A stretch of DNA of 64,000 nucleotides from Nitratidesulfovibrio sp. Its GTDB lineage: Bacteria > Desulfobacterota > Desulfovibrionia > Desulfovibrionales > Desulfovibrionaceae. The translations under genes were made by a program, and so were the position numbers. Positions 18,216-26,562 of the stretch are shown here, one piece after another. The stretch spans positions 1 to 64,000 of the forward strand of contig NZ_JBDXXH010000004.1 in the NCBI RefSeq assembly GCF_040373385.1. Direction: 5' to 3'. Position 1 is the stretch's first letter. Each line of letters begins with the position of its first letter. The notes beneath the pieces are model-generated. The model was not told where the DNA came from, made no database searches, and saw nothing but the letters and a program-made list of their open reading frames with translations.

Positions 18216-18320
18216 GGTGTTCCCCTGTTCGTGACGTGTCCCTGCGGATGACGTGTCCTTGCGGATGACGTGTCCCTGCGCATGGCGTGTTGTCGGTGCC
18301 CGCGCAGGTTGCCTGTCCGG

Positions 18321-18959
18321 TCACCCGTTCGGCAACACGTCTGGCAGCACGTCCAGCAGCATTTCCACTGCGGCATCCACCGTGGCGTTGCGCACGGCGG
18401 CCCTGTCGCCGGAAAACAGAAAGCGCCGGGCCTGCACGTTCTCTCCATCGGCCACGGCCACCCACACCGTGCCCACGGGTTTTTCCGGGGTGCCGCCATC
18501 TGGACCGGCCACCCCGGAAACGGCCACGGCAAGGCGGGCACCGGTCAGGCGGCGTACCCCGGCGACCATGGCGCGCACCACCGGCTCGCTCACCGCGCCG
18601 TGGGCGGCCAGCAGGTCCGGGGCCACTCCCAGCACGTCGCGCTTCACCTCGTTGGCATAGGCCACCACCCCCCCGGTGAACCACGTGGAACTGCCCGGCA
18701 CATCGGTGCAGCGGGCCGCGATAAGCCCGCCGGTGCACGATTCCGCCGTGGCCAGTGTGGCCCCCCGGGCAGCCAGGCTCTGGCCCAGCAACCGGACGCG
18801 GGCGTGCGTGTCGCTGGGCGATGGCATGACTGAGCCAGCCGGGCCAGCCGGGCCAGACATGCCAGACGGGCCAGACATGCCAGCCGGGCCAGCCTGTTCA
18901 GGCGGGGTGGTATCGGATGAATGCTGCGGGCAAGGCATGGCGAACGGCGTGGTGGGCAT
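18321..18959 (-). CDS. pncC: CinA C-terminal domain, nicotinamide-nucleotide amidohydrolase
   Basis: A 212-residue stand-alone CinA C-terminal domain (PncC type). It deamidates nicotinamide mononucleotide in pyridine-nucleotide recycling. The motifs [63 protein letters not shown] are complete. The first ~45 residues are a low-complexity Gly-Pro-Ala-Met tail written by an imperfect 9-bp DNA repeat (18834-18895). Start at 18959 chosen for the GGAGA Shine-Dalgarno. Probably in one unit with thpR downstream. Confidence 0.88.
   Translation of the reverse strand: MPTTPFAMPCPQHSSDTTPPEQAGPAGMSGPSGMSGPAGPAGSVMPSPSDTHARVRLLGQSLAARGATLATAESCTGGLIAARCTDVPGSSTWFTGGVVAYANEVKRDVLGVAPDLLAAHGAVSEPVVRAMVAGVRRLTGARLAVAVSGVAGPDGGTPEKPVGTVWVAVADGENVQARRFLFSGDRAAVRNATVDAAVEMLLDVLPDVLPNG
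18834..18895. repeat. 9-bp tandem repeat in the pncC N-terminal tail
   Basis: About seven imperfect units of GCCAGCCGG/GCCAGACAT encode the [19 protein letters not shown] tail. A likely slippage-prone tract that changes length without breaking the frame. Confidence 0.7.
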
Positions 18960-19109
18960 CTTGTCTCCGGTGCATGGGGGCAGGCGGTGCGGCATGCACC
19001 GCCCCTTCCGCCCGGCTACCACCGAGGAAACGGTTCCGGCAAGGGGCAGGCTTGCTACGGGCTGCGCGCGCTGCTACTCTGATGGCCGACCAGCAGTCAT
19101 GGAGATGCG

Positions 19110-19889
19110 ATGACCGACCAGCGTGAGGAAATGGTTTCGGCCCTGCAGGACGAAGTGCTCAGCGAAATGGCCGAGACCTTCTTTTCCGCCCGCAAGGCCG
19201 TGGATGAAGAGATGGAACTGTTCCGCTCGCGCGAGGAGGAACTGCGCCGGGCCTCCCGGCGTGCCCTGTGCCATGCCGGATGGCTGGCGGAGCTGCTTAC
19301 CGGGGCGGACATGGCCGGGCAGTTGTGGCACGCCCTGGGGGTGCCCGTGGACTTCATGCAACTGGCGGGCGGCACGGAGGCCTGCCCGCATCGCGACGTG
19401 CCCTTTGCCTGGACCCGTTCCGGCCGGTACGAAAAGCTGCTGCTGGACGTGTACGAGGACACCTGGCGCGCCTTCGACGAGTATGTCAACGGCGTTGCCG
19501 CCACCGTGCCGGGAAGGACGGGCAAGGTGCGCAGGCTGGGCTATCGGCGGTATCGCCAGTGGGCGGCAGAGATCAACCGCATGGTGGACAAGGCCAACCG
19601 CGACCATTCACCCTCGTGCGTGCTGGGCATGGCCCGCGCACTGGACGTGGAAGGGCAGGAAAAGCTGAAGGTGGCGGGCAGCGGCATGGAAGGGTACTCG
19701 TGCGCGCTGGACGCCACGCTGGCCCTGCCCCGTCTGGACGAGAGCGTGCCCCAACTGCCGGACCTGCCGGATCTGCCGGCGCCCGCCACGGCGGCGCGCA
19801 GCCTGCGTGCCCTGGCGCGCCGCATCTGGCGTGAACGGCGGGACCGGGCGACCGCGGCATTGGCCCGCGTGGAGCAGTCACAGGCATGA
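19110..19889 (+). CDS. Unknown 259-residue helical protein
   Basis: Not recognised. Residues 1-50 form a charged helix (EEMVSALQDEVLSEMAETFFSARK and on), likely coiled-coil. The middle has a conserved-looking domain with DVYEDTWRAFDEYVNG and GYRRYRQWAAEINRMVDKANRDHSPSCVLGMARALDVE. The C-terminus is basic and helical. No signal peptide or TM segment. ATG at 19110 with GGAG Shine-Dalgarno. It stands alone between pncC (divergent) and a PilZ gene. Confidence 0.65.
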   Translation: MTDQREEMVSALQDEVLSEMAETFFSARKAVDEEMELFRSREEELRRASRRALCHAGWLAELLTGADMAGQLWHALGVPVDFMQLAGGTEACPHRDVPFAWTRSGRYEKLLLDVYEDTWRAFDEYVNGVAATVPGRTGKVRRLGYRRYRQWAAEINRMVDKANRDHSPSCVLGMARALDVEGQEKLKVAGSGMEGYSCALDATLALPRLDESVPQLPDLPDLPAPATAARSLRALARRIWRERRDRATAALARVEQSQA

Positions 19890-20110
19890 CATTTTTCGCG
19901 GGCACACTTTGGGCTGCCCCCCGGTCAGCCTGACACCCGATCTTGCGCCTATCCCGGCGACTGGTTGTTCCAGCGCCCGGACAGGCACGGTGGAATCACG
20001 GAGAGGGGACGCATGGTCGGTATGGGGCAGGCCGTGCGTCCGATGCACATCAGACGACACGCCGCGCGCAGGGGCCGCGCGTGGCGATGTCATGCAGGAG
20101 GGGAACACGG

Positions 20111-20452
20111 ATGGAAGCGAAACAGCAGGACGCCGCACCCGCAGCCAAGACCGGCGGCGAGCGCAGGCGCGCCGCCCGCGTGGCCGGACGGTACAAGGGG
20201 CGCATCGAGATTTCCGGGTACGGCTTCACGGTGATGACCTGGGACGTCAGCCTTACCGGCGCGCGGTGCGCCGTGCGCGGCAAGTTTCCCGAAGGCACCG
20301 TGTGCACGCTGTTCGTGCAGAACGCCAAGGGTGAGGAGATGGGGCTGCCCGCCCGCGTGGTGCGCGGCACCGGCAACGACGTGCGGCTGAGTTTTTCGGC
20401 GGTGTCGCCCGAGGCCAACGCCTTTTTGCGGGCGCTCACCGGTTTGACGTAG
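20111..20452 (+). CDS. PilZ domain protein, probable c-di-GMP receptor
   Basis: A 113-residue single PilZ domain. Both c-di-GMP-binding motifs are visible: the arginine motif RRRAARV and the second motif DVSLTGARC (D-x-S-x-x-G). It would act as a cytoplasmic adaptor responding to cyclic di-GMP; the partner is unknown. The ATG at 20111 follows GGAGGGGAACACGG. It lies 82 nt upstream of glk, but there is no reason in sequence to link their functions. Confidence 0.85.
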   Translation: MEAKQQDAAPAAKTGGERRRAARVAGRYKGRIEISGYGFTVMTWDVSLTGARCAVRGKFPEGTVCTLFVQNAKGEEMGLPARVVRGTGNDVRLSFSAVSPEANAFLRALTGLT

Positions 20453-20534
20453 CACGTCGGAATGCTCCGGGCCGCCCTCCGTGGGCCGTAACGAGCAGGG
20501 CGCGCGGCATGTCCGCGCGAAAGGAGAGCGGCGC

Positions 20535-21677
20535 ATGCGCGTGCTGGCGGCAGACATTGGCGGCACCAACAGCCGCTTTGCCCTGTACGAGACGGACGGG
20601 CTGGCGCGCGGCGACGTGCCGCGCCCGCAAGACCACCTGTGCGGGGTGCGTCTGCCCACCGCGCGTGCGGCGTCCTTTGCCGATCTGCTGCGCCGGGCCG
20701 CCGCCGAGGAGCCAAGGTTGTTCGCGCCCCCACAAGCTTCTGGGGCGGATGCTTCGGGCGCGGGCGCCATGCCCCCGGCACTGCTGGTGCTGGCCGTGGC
20801 GGGACCGGTGCGCGACGGGCGCAGGTGCGCGCCGCCCAACATCCCCTGGGCGGTGGACCTGGACGACCCGGCGCTGCGTGCGCCGGATATGCCGCCCCTG
20901 CCCCCGGTGCTGCTGATCAACGATTTCGTGGCCCAGGCTTACGCCTGCCTGCGTCCGGCAGCGCTGGACGTGGTGGACGTGCTGGACGGGCATCCCGTGC
21001 CGGACGCCCCCACCGCCGTGGTGGGCGCGGGCACGGGCCTTGGCAAGTGCCTGCTGCTGCCCCCGTCCGGTGCAGGCATGCCGCCCCGCGCCTTGCCCTC
21101 GGAAGGGGGGCACGCCCTGTTCCCCTTCACGGACGAGCGGGAAATGGCCTTTGCGGCGTTCGTCCGTGCCCATACCGGACGTCAGGTCATCGGCGATCTG
21201 GTGGTGTCCGGCCCCGGCCTGCGCCTGCTGCACGCCTTCCACACCGGCCAGTGGCTGGAGCCCGCCGAGGTGGCGGCCCGCCTGATGTCTTGCGGGGACG
21301 ATGACGGCCTTCGCTCGGTGCTCACCTGGTTCGCCCGGTTCTATGGCCGCGCCTGCCGCGACTACGTGCTGGAAACCCTGACCCTGGGCGGGCTGTTCAT
21401 TGCCGGTGGGGTAGCCGCCGCCATGCCCGCGCTGGTGACGCATCCGGCTTTTGCCGAAGCCTTTCGCCAAAGCGATACCCACGCCGACCTGTTGCGCGGG
21501 GTGCCGGTGCGCCTGGTGCGCAGCCCCGACGCCGGGCTGCTGGGCGCGGCCCTGTACGGCGCCCTGAACGTTCCCCATGGCGTTACCCGGCAGGTCACCC
21601 CGGCCAACCCCGCTAACCGTGGCCCGACGGCGGCCCGGCAAACCGCAAAGGAACCTCATGCGTCCGGTATGGACTGA
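20535..21677 (+). CDS. glk: Glucokinase
   Basis: ROK-independent (group A) glucokinase of 380 residues, converting glucose to glucose-6-phosphate. The ATP-binding DIGGTNSRFAL, INDFVAQAYA, the GAGTGLGKC loop and LPSEGGHALF all match. The catalytic Asp is in NDF. The ATG at 20535 has AAAGGAGAG. The last ~25 residues form a low-complexity tail. The stop overlaps the next gene by 20 nt, indicating a coupled operon of glk, a TVP38-like protein and a flavin oxidoreductase. Confidence 0.9.
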   Translation: MRVLAADIGGTNSRFALYETDGLARGDVPRPQDHLCGVRLPTARAASFADLLRRAAAEEPRLFAPPQASGADASGAGAMPPALLVLAVAGPVRDGRRCAPPNIPWAVDLDDPALRAPDMPPLPPVLLINDFVAQAYACLRPAALDVVDVLDGHPVPDAPTAVVGAGTGLGKCLLLPPSGAGMPPRALPSEGGHALFPFTDEREMAFAAFVRAHTGRQVIGDLVVSGPGLRLLHAFHTGQWLEPAEVAARLMSCGDDDGLRSVLTWFARFYGRACRDYVLETLTLGGLFIAGGVAAAMPALVTHPAFAEAFRQSDTHADLLRGVPVRLVRSPDAGLLGAALYGALNVPHGVTRQVTPANPANRGPTAARQTAKEPHASGMD

Positions 21678-22428
21678 CACGGCGCGGCGCGGCCTGCTGG
21701 TACTGGCGGTGGCGGCCTGCCTTGGGGCGGCGTGGTGGTCGGGCCTTGGCGAATGGCTGTCGCTGGCCCGGCTGAAGGCGTCGCAGGCGCAACTGGTGGC
21801 CTGGCACGGCGCCAGCCCGGTATTGTCCGTGGGGGCCTACATGGCGGTGTACGTGGCTTCCGCCGCGTTGTCGCTGCCGTGGGCCACGGCCCTGACCTTG
21901 GCGGGCGCGGCGGTGTTCGGTTTCTGGACCACGCTGTGGGCCACCTCGTTGTCCAGCACCGTGGGGGCCACACTGGCCTTCCTGGGCGCACGCTACGTGT
22001 TCCGCGATGCGGTGCGCCGCCGCTTCGGCCATCGCATGGCCCGCCTGGATGAGGGGCTGGCCCGCGACGGGGCGTTCTACCTGTTCGGGCTGCGCCTGGT
22101 GCCCGTGTTTCCCTTCTTTCTGGTCAACCTGCTGATGGGCCTGACGGCCATGCCCGCGCGCACCTATTTCTGGGTGTCGCTGGTGGGCATGTTGCCCGGT
22201 ACGGCGGTGTACGTGAATGCCGGGCGCGAACTGGGTTCCCTGACGTCTGCGGGCGACGTGCTGTCGCCGGGATTGCTGGTGGCCATGACTCTGCTGGGAG
22301 TGTTTCCGCTGGTGGCGCGCAAGGTTCTGGAACGGGTGCGTTCACGCCGCGCGGCACCGGTCAACGATCCGGTCGCGGAAAAACGGCACGCCGAGGAGGA
22401 CGACAATGGCCCGAACCCCACGGCATGA
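21658..22428 (+). CDS. TVP38/TMEM64 (DedA-superfamily) membrane protein
   Basis: A 256-residue inner-membrane protein of the SNARE-associated/VTT superfamily with about five to six hydrophobic segments. The signature VTT core is seen: TALTLAGAAVFGFWTTLWATSLSSTVGATLAFLGARY, RRFGHRMARLDEG, then GLRLVPVFPFFLVNLLMGLTAM with the re-entrant-loop arginine. ATG at 21658 has AAAGGAACC. It overlaps glk upstream and the oxidoreductase downstream by 23 nt. Family members are proposed lipid or ion transporters; function in bacteria is not settled. Confidence 0.88.
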   Translation: MRPVWTDTARRGLLVLAVAACLGAAWWSGLGEWLSLARLKASQAQLVAWHGASPVLSVGAYMAVYVASAALSLPWATALTLAGAAVFGFWTTLWATSLSSTVGATLAFLGARYVFRDAVRRRFGHRMARLDEGLARDGAFYLFGLRLVPVFPFFLVNLLMGLTAMPARTYFWVSLVGMLPGTAVYVNAGRELGSLTSAGDVLSPGLLVAMTLLGVFPLVARKVLERVRSRRAAPVNDPVAEKRHAEEDDNGPNPTA

Positions 22429-23896
22429 TGTCGATCTGTTGGTCATCGGCGGCGGCGCTGCCGGACTGACGGCGGCGGCGGGAGCGGGGCGCTTCGGCGC
22501 GCGGGTGGTGCTGGCCGAGCGGGAAGCCGCCTTGGGCGGCGATTGCCTGCACCATGGCTGCGTGCCCAGCAAGACGCTGCTGGCCACGGCCAGGGCGCGT
22601 CATGTCATGCGCCGCGCCGCGTTCTTCGGCCTGCCCGTGCCGGAACTGGACCCGGTGGACTTTGTCGCCGTGGCCCGGCGCATCCGCGAGGTGCAGGCCG
22701 TCATCCAGCGCCACGATTCGCCGCAGCGCTTCGCCGGGCTGGGGGTGGACGTGCACTTCGGCCCGGCGCGTTTTTGCGACGAACACACCGTGGACATCGG
22801 CGGACGGCGGGTACGTGCGGCGCGCATCCTCATCGCCACCGGGTCGTCGGCCCAGCTGCCACCCCTGCCCGGGCTGGATTCCGTGTCCTTCCTGACCAAC
22901 CGCGAACTCTTTTCGCTGGATGCGCTGCCTGCCTCGCTGCTGGTGCTGGGCGGCGGTCCCATGGCCTGCGAGATGGCCCAGGCCTTCGCCCGGCTGGGGT
23001 CGCGCGTGACCATGGTGCTGCGCGGCCCGCGCATTCTCCCGCGCGACGACGCGGACATGGCGGGGGTGGTGCACGCCGCCCTGGCCGCCGATGGGGTGCG
23101 CGTGCTGGCCGGTGCCACGGTGAAGCTGCTGCGCGCGGTGGCTGGCGAGGCTGACGGAAATGGCGGAGCCGGGAAGGGCGTGGAGGCGGAACTGGACGTC
23201 CCCCTGGGCGAGGGGCGCGGACCGCTTGTGGTGCGGGCGGACCGGTTGCTGGCGGCCCTGGGCCGCACTCCGGAAACTGCCGGGCTGGACCTTGCGGCGG
23301 CGGGCGTGGCCACCGGGAAGAACGGCGGCATCACCGTGGACGGGCGCATGCGCACCAGCCAGTCGCACATTTTCGCGGCCGGGGATGTGACCGGCGAGTG
23401 GCTGTTTACCCACGCGGCAGGGCACGAGGCCGGGGTGGTGGTGGCCAATGCGGTGCTGCGCCTGCCGCGCCGGGCGGACCATGCGCGCATGCCGTGGTGT
23501 ACCTTCACCGATCCGGAACTGGCTTCGGTGGGCTGCAACGAGCGCATGGCCGCCGAGCGCGGCCTGCCCGTGGACGTGCATGTGGAGTCCTTTGCCGCCA
23601 ACGACCGAGCCCTGGCCGAAGGCACGCCCGAAGGCCGCCTGAAGCTGGTGCTGCGCAAGGGAAGCAACAGGGTGCTGGGCGTGCAGGCCGTGGGGCCGCA
23701 CGCGGGCGAGGTGCTGAACGAATGGGTGGCGGTGCTGGGTGGCGGGGTGCGTCTTTCCGCGCTGGCCGGGGCTGTGCATCCCTATCCCACGCTGGGTGAG
23801 ATTTCGGCCCGCGCGGCGGGCAACGTGGTGTCGCGGGTGCTGTTTTCCGCCGGGGCGCGCAGGCTGCTGCGCCTGCTGTTCGGCTATCGGGGGTGA
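22406..23896 (+). CDS. Mercuric-reductase/dihydrolipoamide-dehydrogenase-like flavoprotein
   Basis: FAD- and NAD(P)H-dependent disulfide oxidoreductase of 496 residues. FAD site LLVIGGGAAGLTAAAGAGRFG; redox-active disulfide in GGDCLHHGCVPSKTL (CX4C); NAD site VLGGGPMACEMAQAFARLG; second FAD motif HIFAAGDVTG; dimer interface with HPYPTLGEI near the C-terminus, the catalytic base His. A metal-binding N-terminal HMA domain of true MerA is missing, as are C-terminal Hg-binding cysteines. Pairing with a TVP38-family gene recurs in many bacteria, suggesting a joint membrane-redox job; substrate unknown. Confidence 0.87.
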   Translation: MARTPRHDVDLLVIGGGAAGLTAAAGAGRFGARVVLAEREAALGGDCLHHGCVPSKTLLATARARHVMRRAAFFGLPVPELDPVDFVAVARRIREVQAVIQRHDSPQRFAGLGVDVHFGPARFCDEHTVDIGGRRVRAARILIATGSSAQLPPLPGLDSVSFLTNRELFSLDALPASLLVLGGGPMACEMAQAFARLGSRVTMVLRGPRILPRDDADMAGVVHAALAADGVRVLAGATVKLLRAVAGEADGNGGAGKGVEAELDVPLGEGRGPLVVRADRLLAALGRTPETAGLDLAAAGVATGKNGGITVDGRMRTSQSHIFAAGDVTGEWLFTHAAGHEAGVVVANAVLRLPRRADHARMPWCTFTDPELASVGCNERMAAERGLPVDVHVESFAANDRALAEGTPEGRLKLVLRKGSNRVLGVQAVGPHAGEVLNEWVAVLGGGVRLSALAGAVHPYPTLGEISARAAGNVVSRVLFSAGARRLLRLLFGYRG

Positions 23897-23911
23897 GCCC
23901 AGGCGCTTTGC

Positions 23912-24020
23912 GCCGTCATGCGGCAGGCCGCTTTGCGCCGTCATGCGGCGGGCCGCCGGGGCGTGGTGCACTGCGCCGTCATGCGGCGGGCCGCCGGGGC
24001 GTGGTGCACTGCGCCGCGCA
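23912..24020. repeat. 38-bp tandem repeat
   Basis: Two exact 38-bp units (23935-23972 and 23973-24010, beginning GCGCCGTCATGCGGCGGGCC) are flanked by shorter degenerate copies on both sides. Non-coding, just after the oxidoreductase stop. Confidence 0.85.
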
Positions 24021-24058
24021 TGTCGCCGTCATGTCGCTGTCCGGCGGGCAATGAAGTG

Positions 24059-24101
24059 CCCCCGAAGACGGTGGCAGAAGCGGGGGTACCGTCTCCGGGG
24101 G
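24059..24101 (+). terminator. Hairpin after the glk-TVP38-oxidoreductase operon
   Basis: CCCCCGaAGACGGT pairs with ACCGTCTcCGGGGG around a 15-nt loop. Strong stem but no U-tract, so termination is probable rather than certain. Confidence 0.55.
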
Positions 24102-24446
24102 CTGTTCCGGGGGCATGTTGAGGAAGGATGCGCGGTTCGCGGCTTCCTTCGATGATGCCTGTCTAGCACGCTCATGCACTGTGCGATATTGGGCAGAACG
24201 CTAAATTCTTCGGTAGGGAATGCGGTAGGGGCCCCCTATGCGTGGCGCATGGGATGCGCTGCCATGCAGGGGGACGTCCATGCGCCACGGGGGCTTGCCG
24301 TTCCGCGATGGTGCGGCGTGCCCGCATGCAACGGTACGGATGTGCGAAGCCGCACGGGATAGGACGAACCGGCACGGAACGGAGCCATGGCCACATGGCT
24401 AACGTCACGCGCGGCGCAGATGCATGCAACACTCAATGATACAGGG

Positions 24447-25394
24447 ATGATGCCGATGCCGTTGTTCGGAGCGCACATGTCCGTGGCCGGAGGTATCTGG
24501 CGCGCGGTGGACCACGCCGTGGCGGTGGGGGCGCAGGCCTTGCAGGTGTTCACGGCCAACCAGCGGCGGTGGGAGGTGCCCGATCTTTCGGACAGTGACG
24601 CCGCACGCTTTCGCGCTGCCGTGGCCGGGTGGGGCGGGGGCTTCGTGGCCTCGCACGCCTCGTACCTGTTCAATCTCGCCTCGCCTGACGAGGACGCCGG
24701 TTCACGCTCGGTGCGCGGGCTGGCCCAAGAGATGGGGCGGTGCGGGCTGCTGGGCATTCCGTGGGTGGTGCTGCATCCCGGAGCGCATCTGGCAGGCAAT
24801 GGCGGGCAGGCCGTGGAACAGGGGGGGCTTCGGGTGGCCGCGCGGCTGGCCGAAGCCTTCAACGCGGCGGGGCGCCTGTATCCCCATGCCGATGGCGTGG
24901 GCGTGTTGCTGGAAAACACCGCCGGGCAGGGCACCTGTCTGGGGGGCGACGTGGCGGACCTTGGGCGCATTGTCGATGCCTGCCCGGCCCGCGAACGGCT
25001 GGGGGTGTGCATCGATACGGCCCACGCCTGCGCCGCCGGGTACGACCTGGCCACGCAGGAAGGCTATGCGCGGCTGGTGGCGGCGGTGGATGGCGCGGTG
25101 GGCCTTGGGCGGGTGCGTTTGTTCCACGTCAATGACAGCGCCACGCCCTGCGGCGCCCGCAGCGACCGGCACGCGCACATCGGGCTGGGCCACGTGGGGG
25201 GCGCCGGATTTGCCCGGCTGGTGCGCGACCCGCGCTTTGCCGCCCACCCCATGGTGCTGGAAACGCACAAGGGCAAGGATCTGACCGAGGACCGCCGCAA
25301 CCTGCGGGTGCTGCGCGCCCTGGCGGCGGGAAGGGACCCCGACGAGGTGCTGCGTGACGAGGGCGCGCCCGACAGGGAAGGACCGAAGACGTAG
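24447..25394 (+). CDS. nfo: Endonuclease IV (AP endonuclease)
   Basis: Base-excision repair nuclease cutting at abasic sites, 315 residues. The zinc ligands of the TIM-barrel are all recognisable: HASYLFNLASP, HPGAHL, LLENTAGQG, CIDTAHACAAGYD, FHVNDSATPCGARSDRHAHIGLGHVGG and LETHKG. Start at 24447 (MMPMPLFGAHMSVAGG) chosen because it leaves the family N-terminus; ATGs at 24387, 24420 and 24450 are alternatives, and the Shine-Dalgarno (ACAGGG) is weak. Transcribed alone. Confidence 0.92.
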   Translation: MMPMPLFGAHMSVAGGIWRAVDHAVAVGAQALQVFTANQRRWEVPDLSDSDAARFRAAVAGWGGGFVASHASYLFNLASPDEDAGSRSVRGLAQEMGRCGLLGIPWVVLHPGAHLAGNGGQAVEQGGLRVAARLAEAFNAAGRLYPHADGVGVLLENTAGQGTCLGGDVADLGRIVDACPARERLGVCIDTAHACAAGYDLATQEGYARLVAAVDGAVGLGRVRLFHVNDSATPCGARSDRHAHIGLGHVGGAGFARLVRDPRFAAHPMVLETHKGKDLTEDRRNLRVLRALAAGRDPDEVLRDEGAPDREGPKT

Positions 25395-25429
25395 ACGCGT
25401 CCCGGTCTGGCTGGACGGATGCGCCGGAA

Positions 25430-25542
25430 GGGCCAGATGCGTGGGGCGCGCCAGATGCGCCAGATGCGTAAGACGCGCCAGATGCGCCAGATGCGTAAGA
25501 CGCGCCTGATGCGTAAGACGCGCCTGATGCGTAAGACGCGCC
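25430..25542. repeat. Tandem repeat after nfo
   Basis: A 27-bp unit (GCGCCAGATGCGCCAGATGC...) and an 18-bp unit (GCGCCTGATGCGTAAGAC) each occur at least twice in head-to-tail order, all built from GCCAGATGC-like words. Lies between the convergent nfo and the Cys-tailed unknown gene. Confidence 0.8.
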
Positions 25543-25568
25543 GGTTTTCCGTGGCGGGAACCGCCCTG

Positions 25569-26219
25569 TTACGCGGGCTGGTCCTTGCCGTCGGCGATAT
25601 CGACCGCCGGAGCGGCTTCCGTGTCGGCCTGGGGCACGGTCTGCCCCGGCAGCAGGGAACCCGGCTGCATCGAGGAAGGACAGGTCCCGCCCGACGGGCA
25701 TCCGCCCGTATCGCCAGTCCCTGAAGACGGGCACCCCGCGCAGTCGGTCCCGCAGGCATCCGTGCCGGGCGCGGTGACCGTGTATTCCGGCAGCAGGTGG
25801 GGCATCAGTTCCTTGGTGGCGGTGCGGTGCGCCGCTTCCACAAACACCTTGCCGTCCCGCGCCGTGGCGTCGAAGCGCGTCACCACCCGGCGGTCATCCG
25901 GGAACATCAGCCGCTTCTGGCGGATCATTTCCTCCACGATGCCTTCCAGCGCCTCCTGCGCGTCATCGGTCAGGCCGAAGCGCACCAGCGACAGGCGCAG
26001 GTTGGCGCGCCAGCGCTCATCGGGCAGGAAGGCCGCGTTCCAGGCGAACACGCCCAGGCTCACGGCGTTCTCCGGGCCGCTCAATTCTTCGGCCACGGCC
26101 AGCAGCGGGCGGCAGAAATCGTGGAGGGTCTGCGAAAAGGGGTCCATCGTCCGCTCGGCCTTGCGACGGCGGATTTCGGCGATGCGTTTCTTCAGTTTCT
26201 TGGCGTCGGGAGCGGCCAT
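25569..26219 (-). CDS. Unknown 216-residue protein with Cys-rich tail
   Basis: Not recognised as a named family. Basic N-terminus (KKLKKRIAEIRRRKAERT), then an all-helical domain (about 25-120; DPFSQTLHDFCRPLLAVAEELS, SLGVFAWNAAFLPDERW, EALEGIVEEMIRQKRLMFPDDRR) and a beta segment with RFDATARDGKVFVEAAHRTA. Residues after about 150 are a flexible tail with five cysteines (CGTDCAGCPS then GGCPSGGTC), which looks suited to metal or disulfide chemistry. No signal peptide. The ATG at 26219 has GAGG. Alone on the minus strand. Confidence 0.6.
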   Translation of the reverse strand: MAAPDAKKLKKRIAEIRRRKAERTMDPFSQTLHDFCRPLLAVAEELSGPENAVSLGVFAWNAAFLPDERWRANLRLSLVRFGLTDDAQEALEGIVEEMIRQKRLMFPDDRRVVTRFDATARDGKVFVEAAHRTATKELMPHLLPEYTVTAPGTDACGTDCAGCPSSGTGDTGGCPSGGTCPSSMQPGSLLPGQTVPQADTEAAPAVDIADGKDQPA

Positions 26220-26562
26220 GGTGCCTCGCTGCGGTGGGTTGCGTGGCGCGCGGCTGGGCGCGAACGGCAGGTGCATAGGCGGTTTTGCGGGCAAGCGCAA
26301 CCGGGCGCTGGGGCCACGGGGCGCTTTCGGACGGGCCTTGCGGATGCCGAACCGGCCGGCCTTGTGGATGCCGAATCGGGCGAATCGGGCGGAACGGGTA
26401 CGTTGGCGCAACGGTGGACAGGGGCGGCGCGGCATGCCGTACCATGCCGCAACACGCAGGCCCGACAAATGCTGCGGACCTGCGTGTTGCGAAAATGTGC
26501 GCGAAACGCGCGCGGCGGCGGGCCGGGCAGGACGTATGCCTGGCCGCTTCGTTTTCGTGCCG
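26220..26562. other. Spacer with a 13-bp hairpin
   Basis: No gene. A perfect hairpin CGCAACACGCAGG/CCTGCGTGTTGCG (26448-26491) lies just past the NikL-like gene end and may act as its terminator, though no T-run follows on the minus strand. Short GGATGCCGAA-type words repeat near 26340-26390. Confidence 0.45.

Larger units (their letters stand above)
23897..24446. other. 550-nt spacer before nfo
   Basis: No gene supported. It holds a tandem repeat (23912-24020), a strong hairpin (24059-24101) and a GC-poorer stretch near 24170-24230 that may carry the nfo promoter. Short open frames here show no conserved motifs. Confidence 0.4.
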
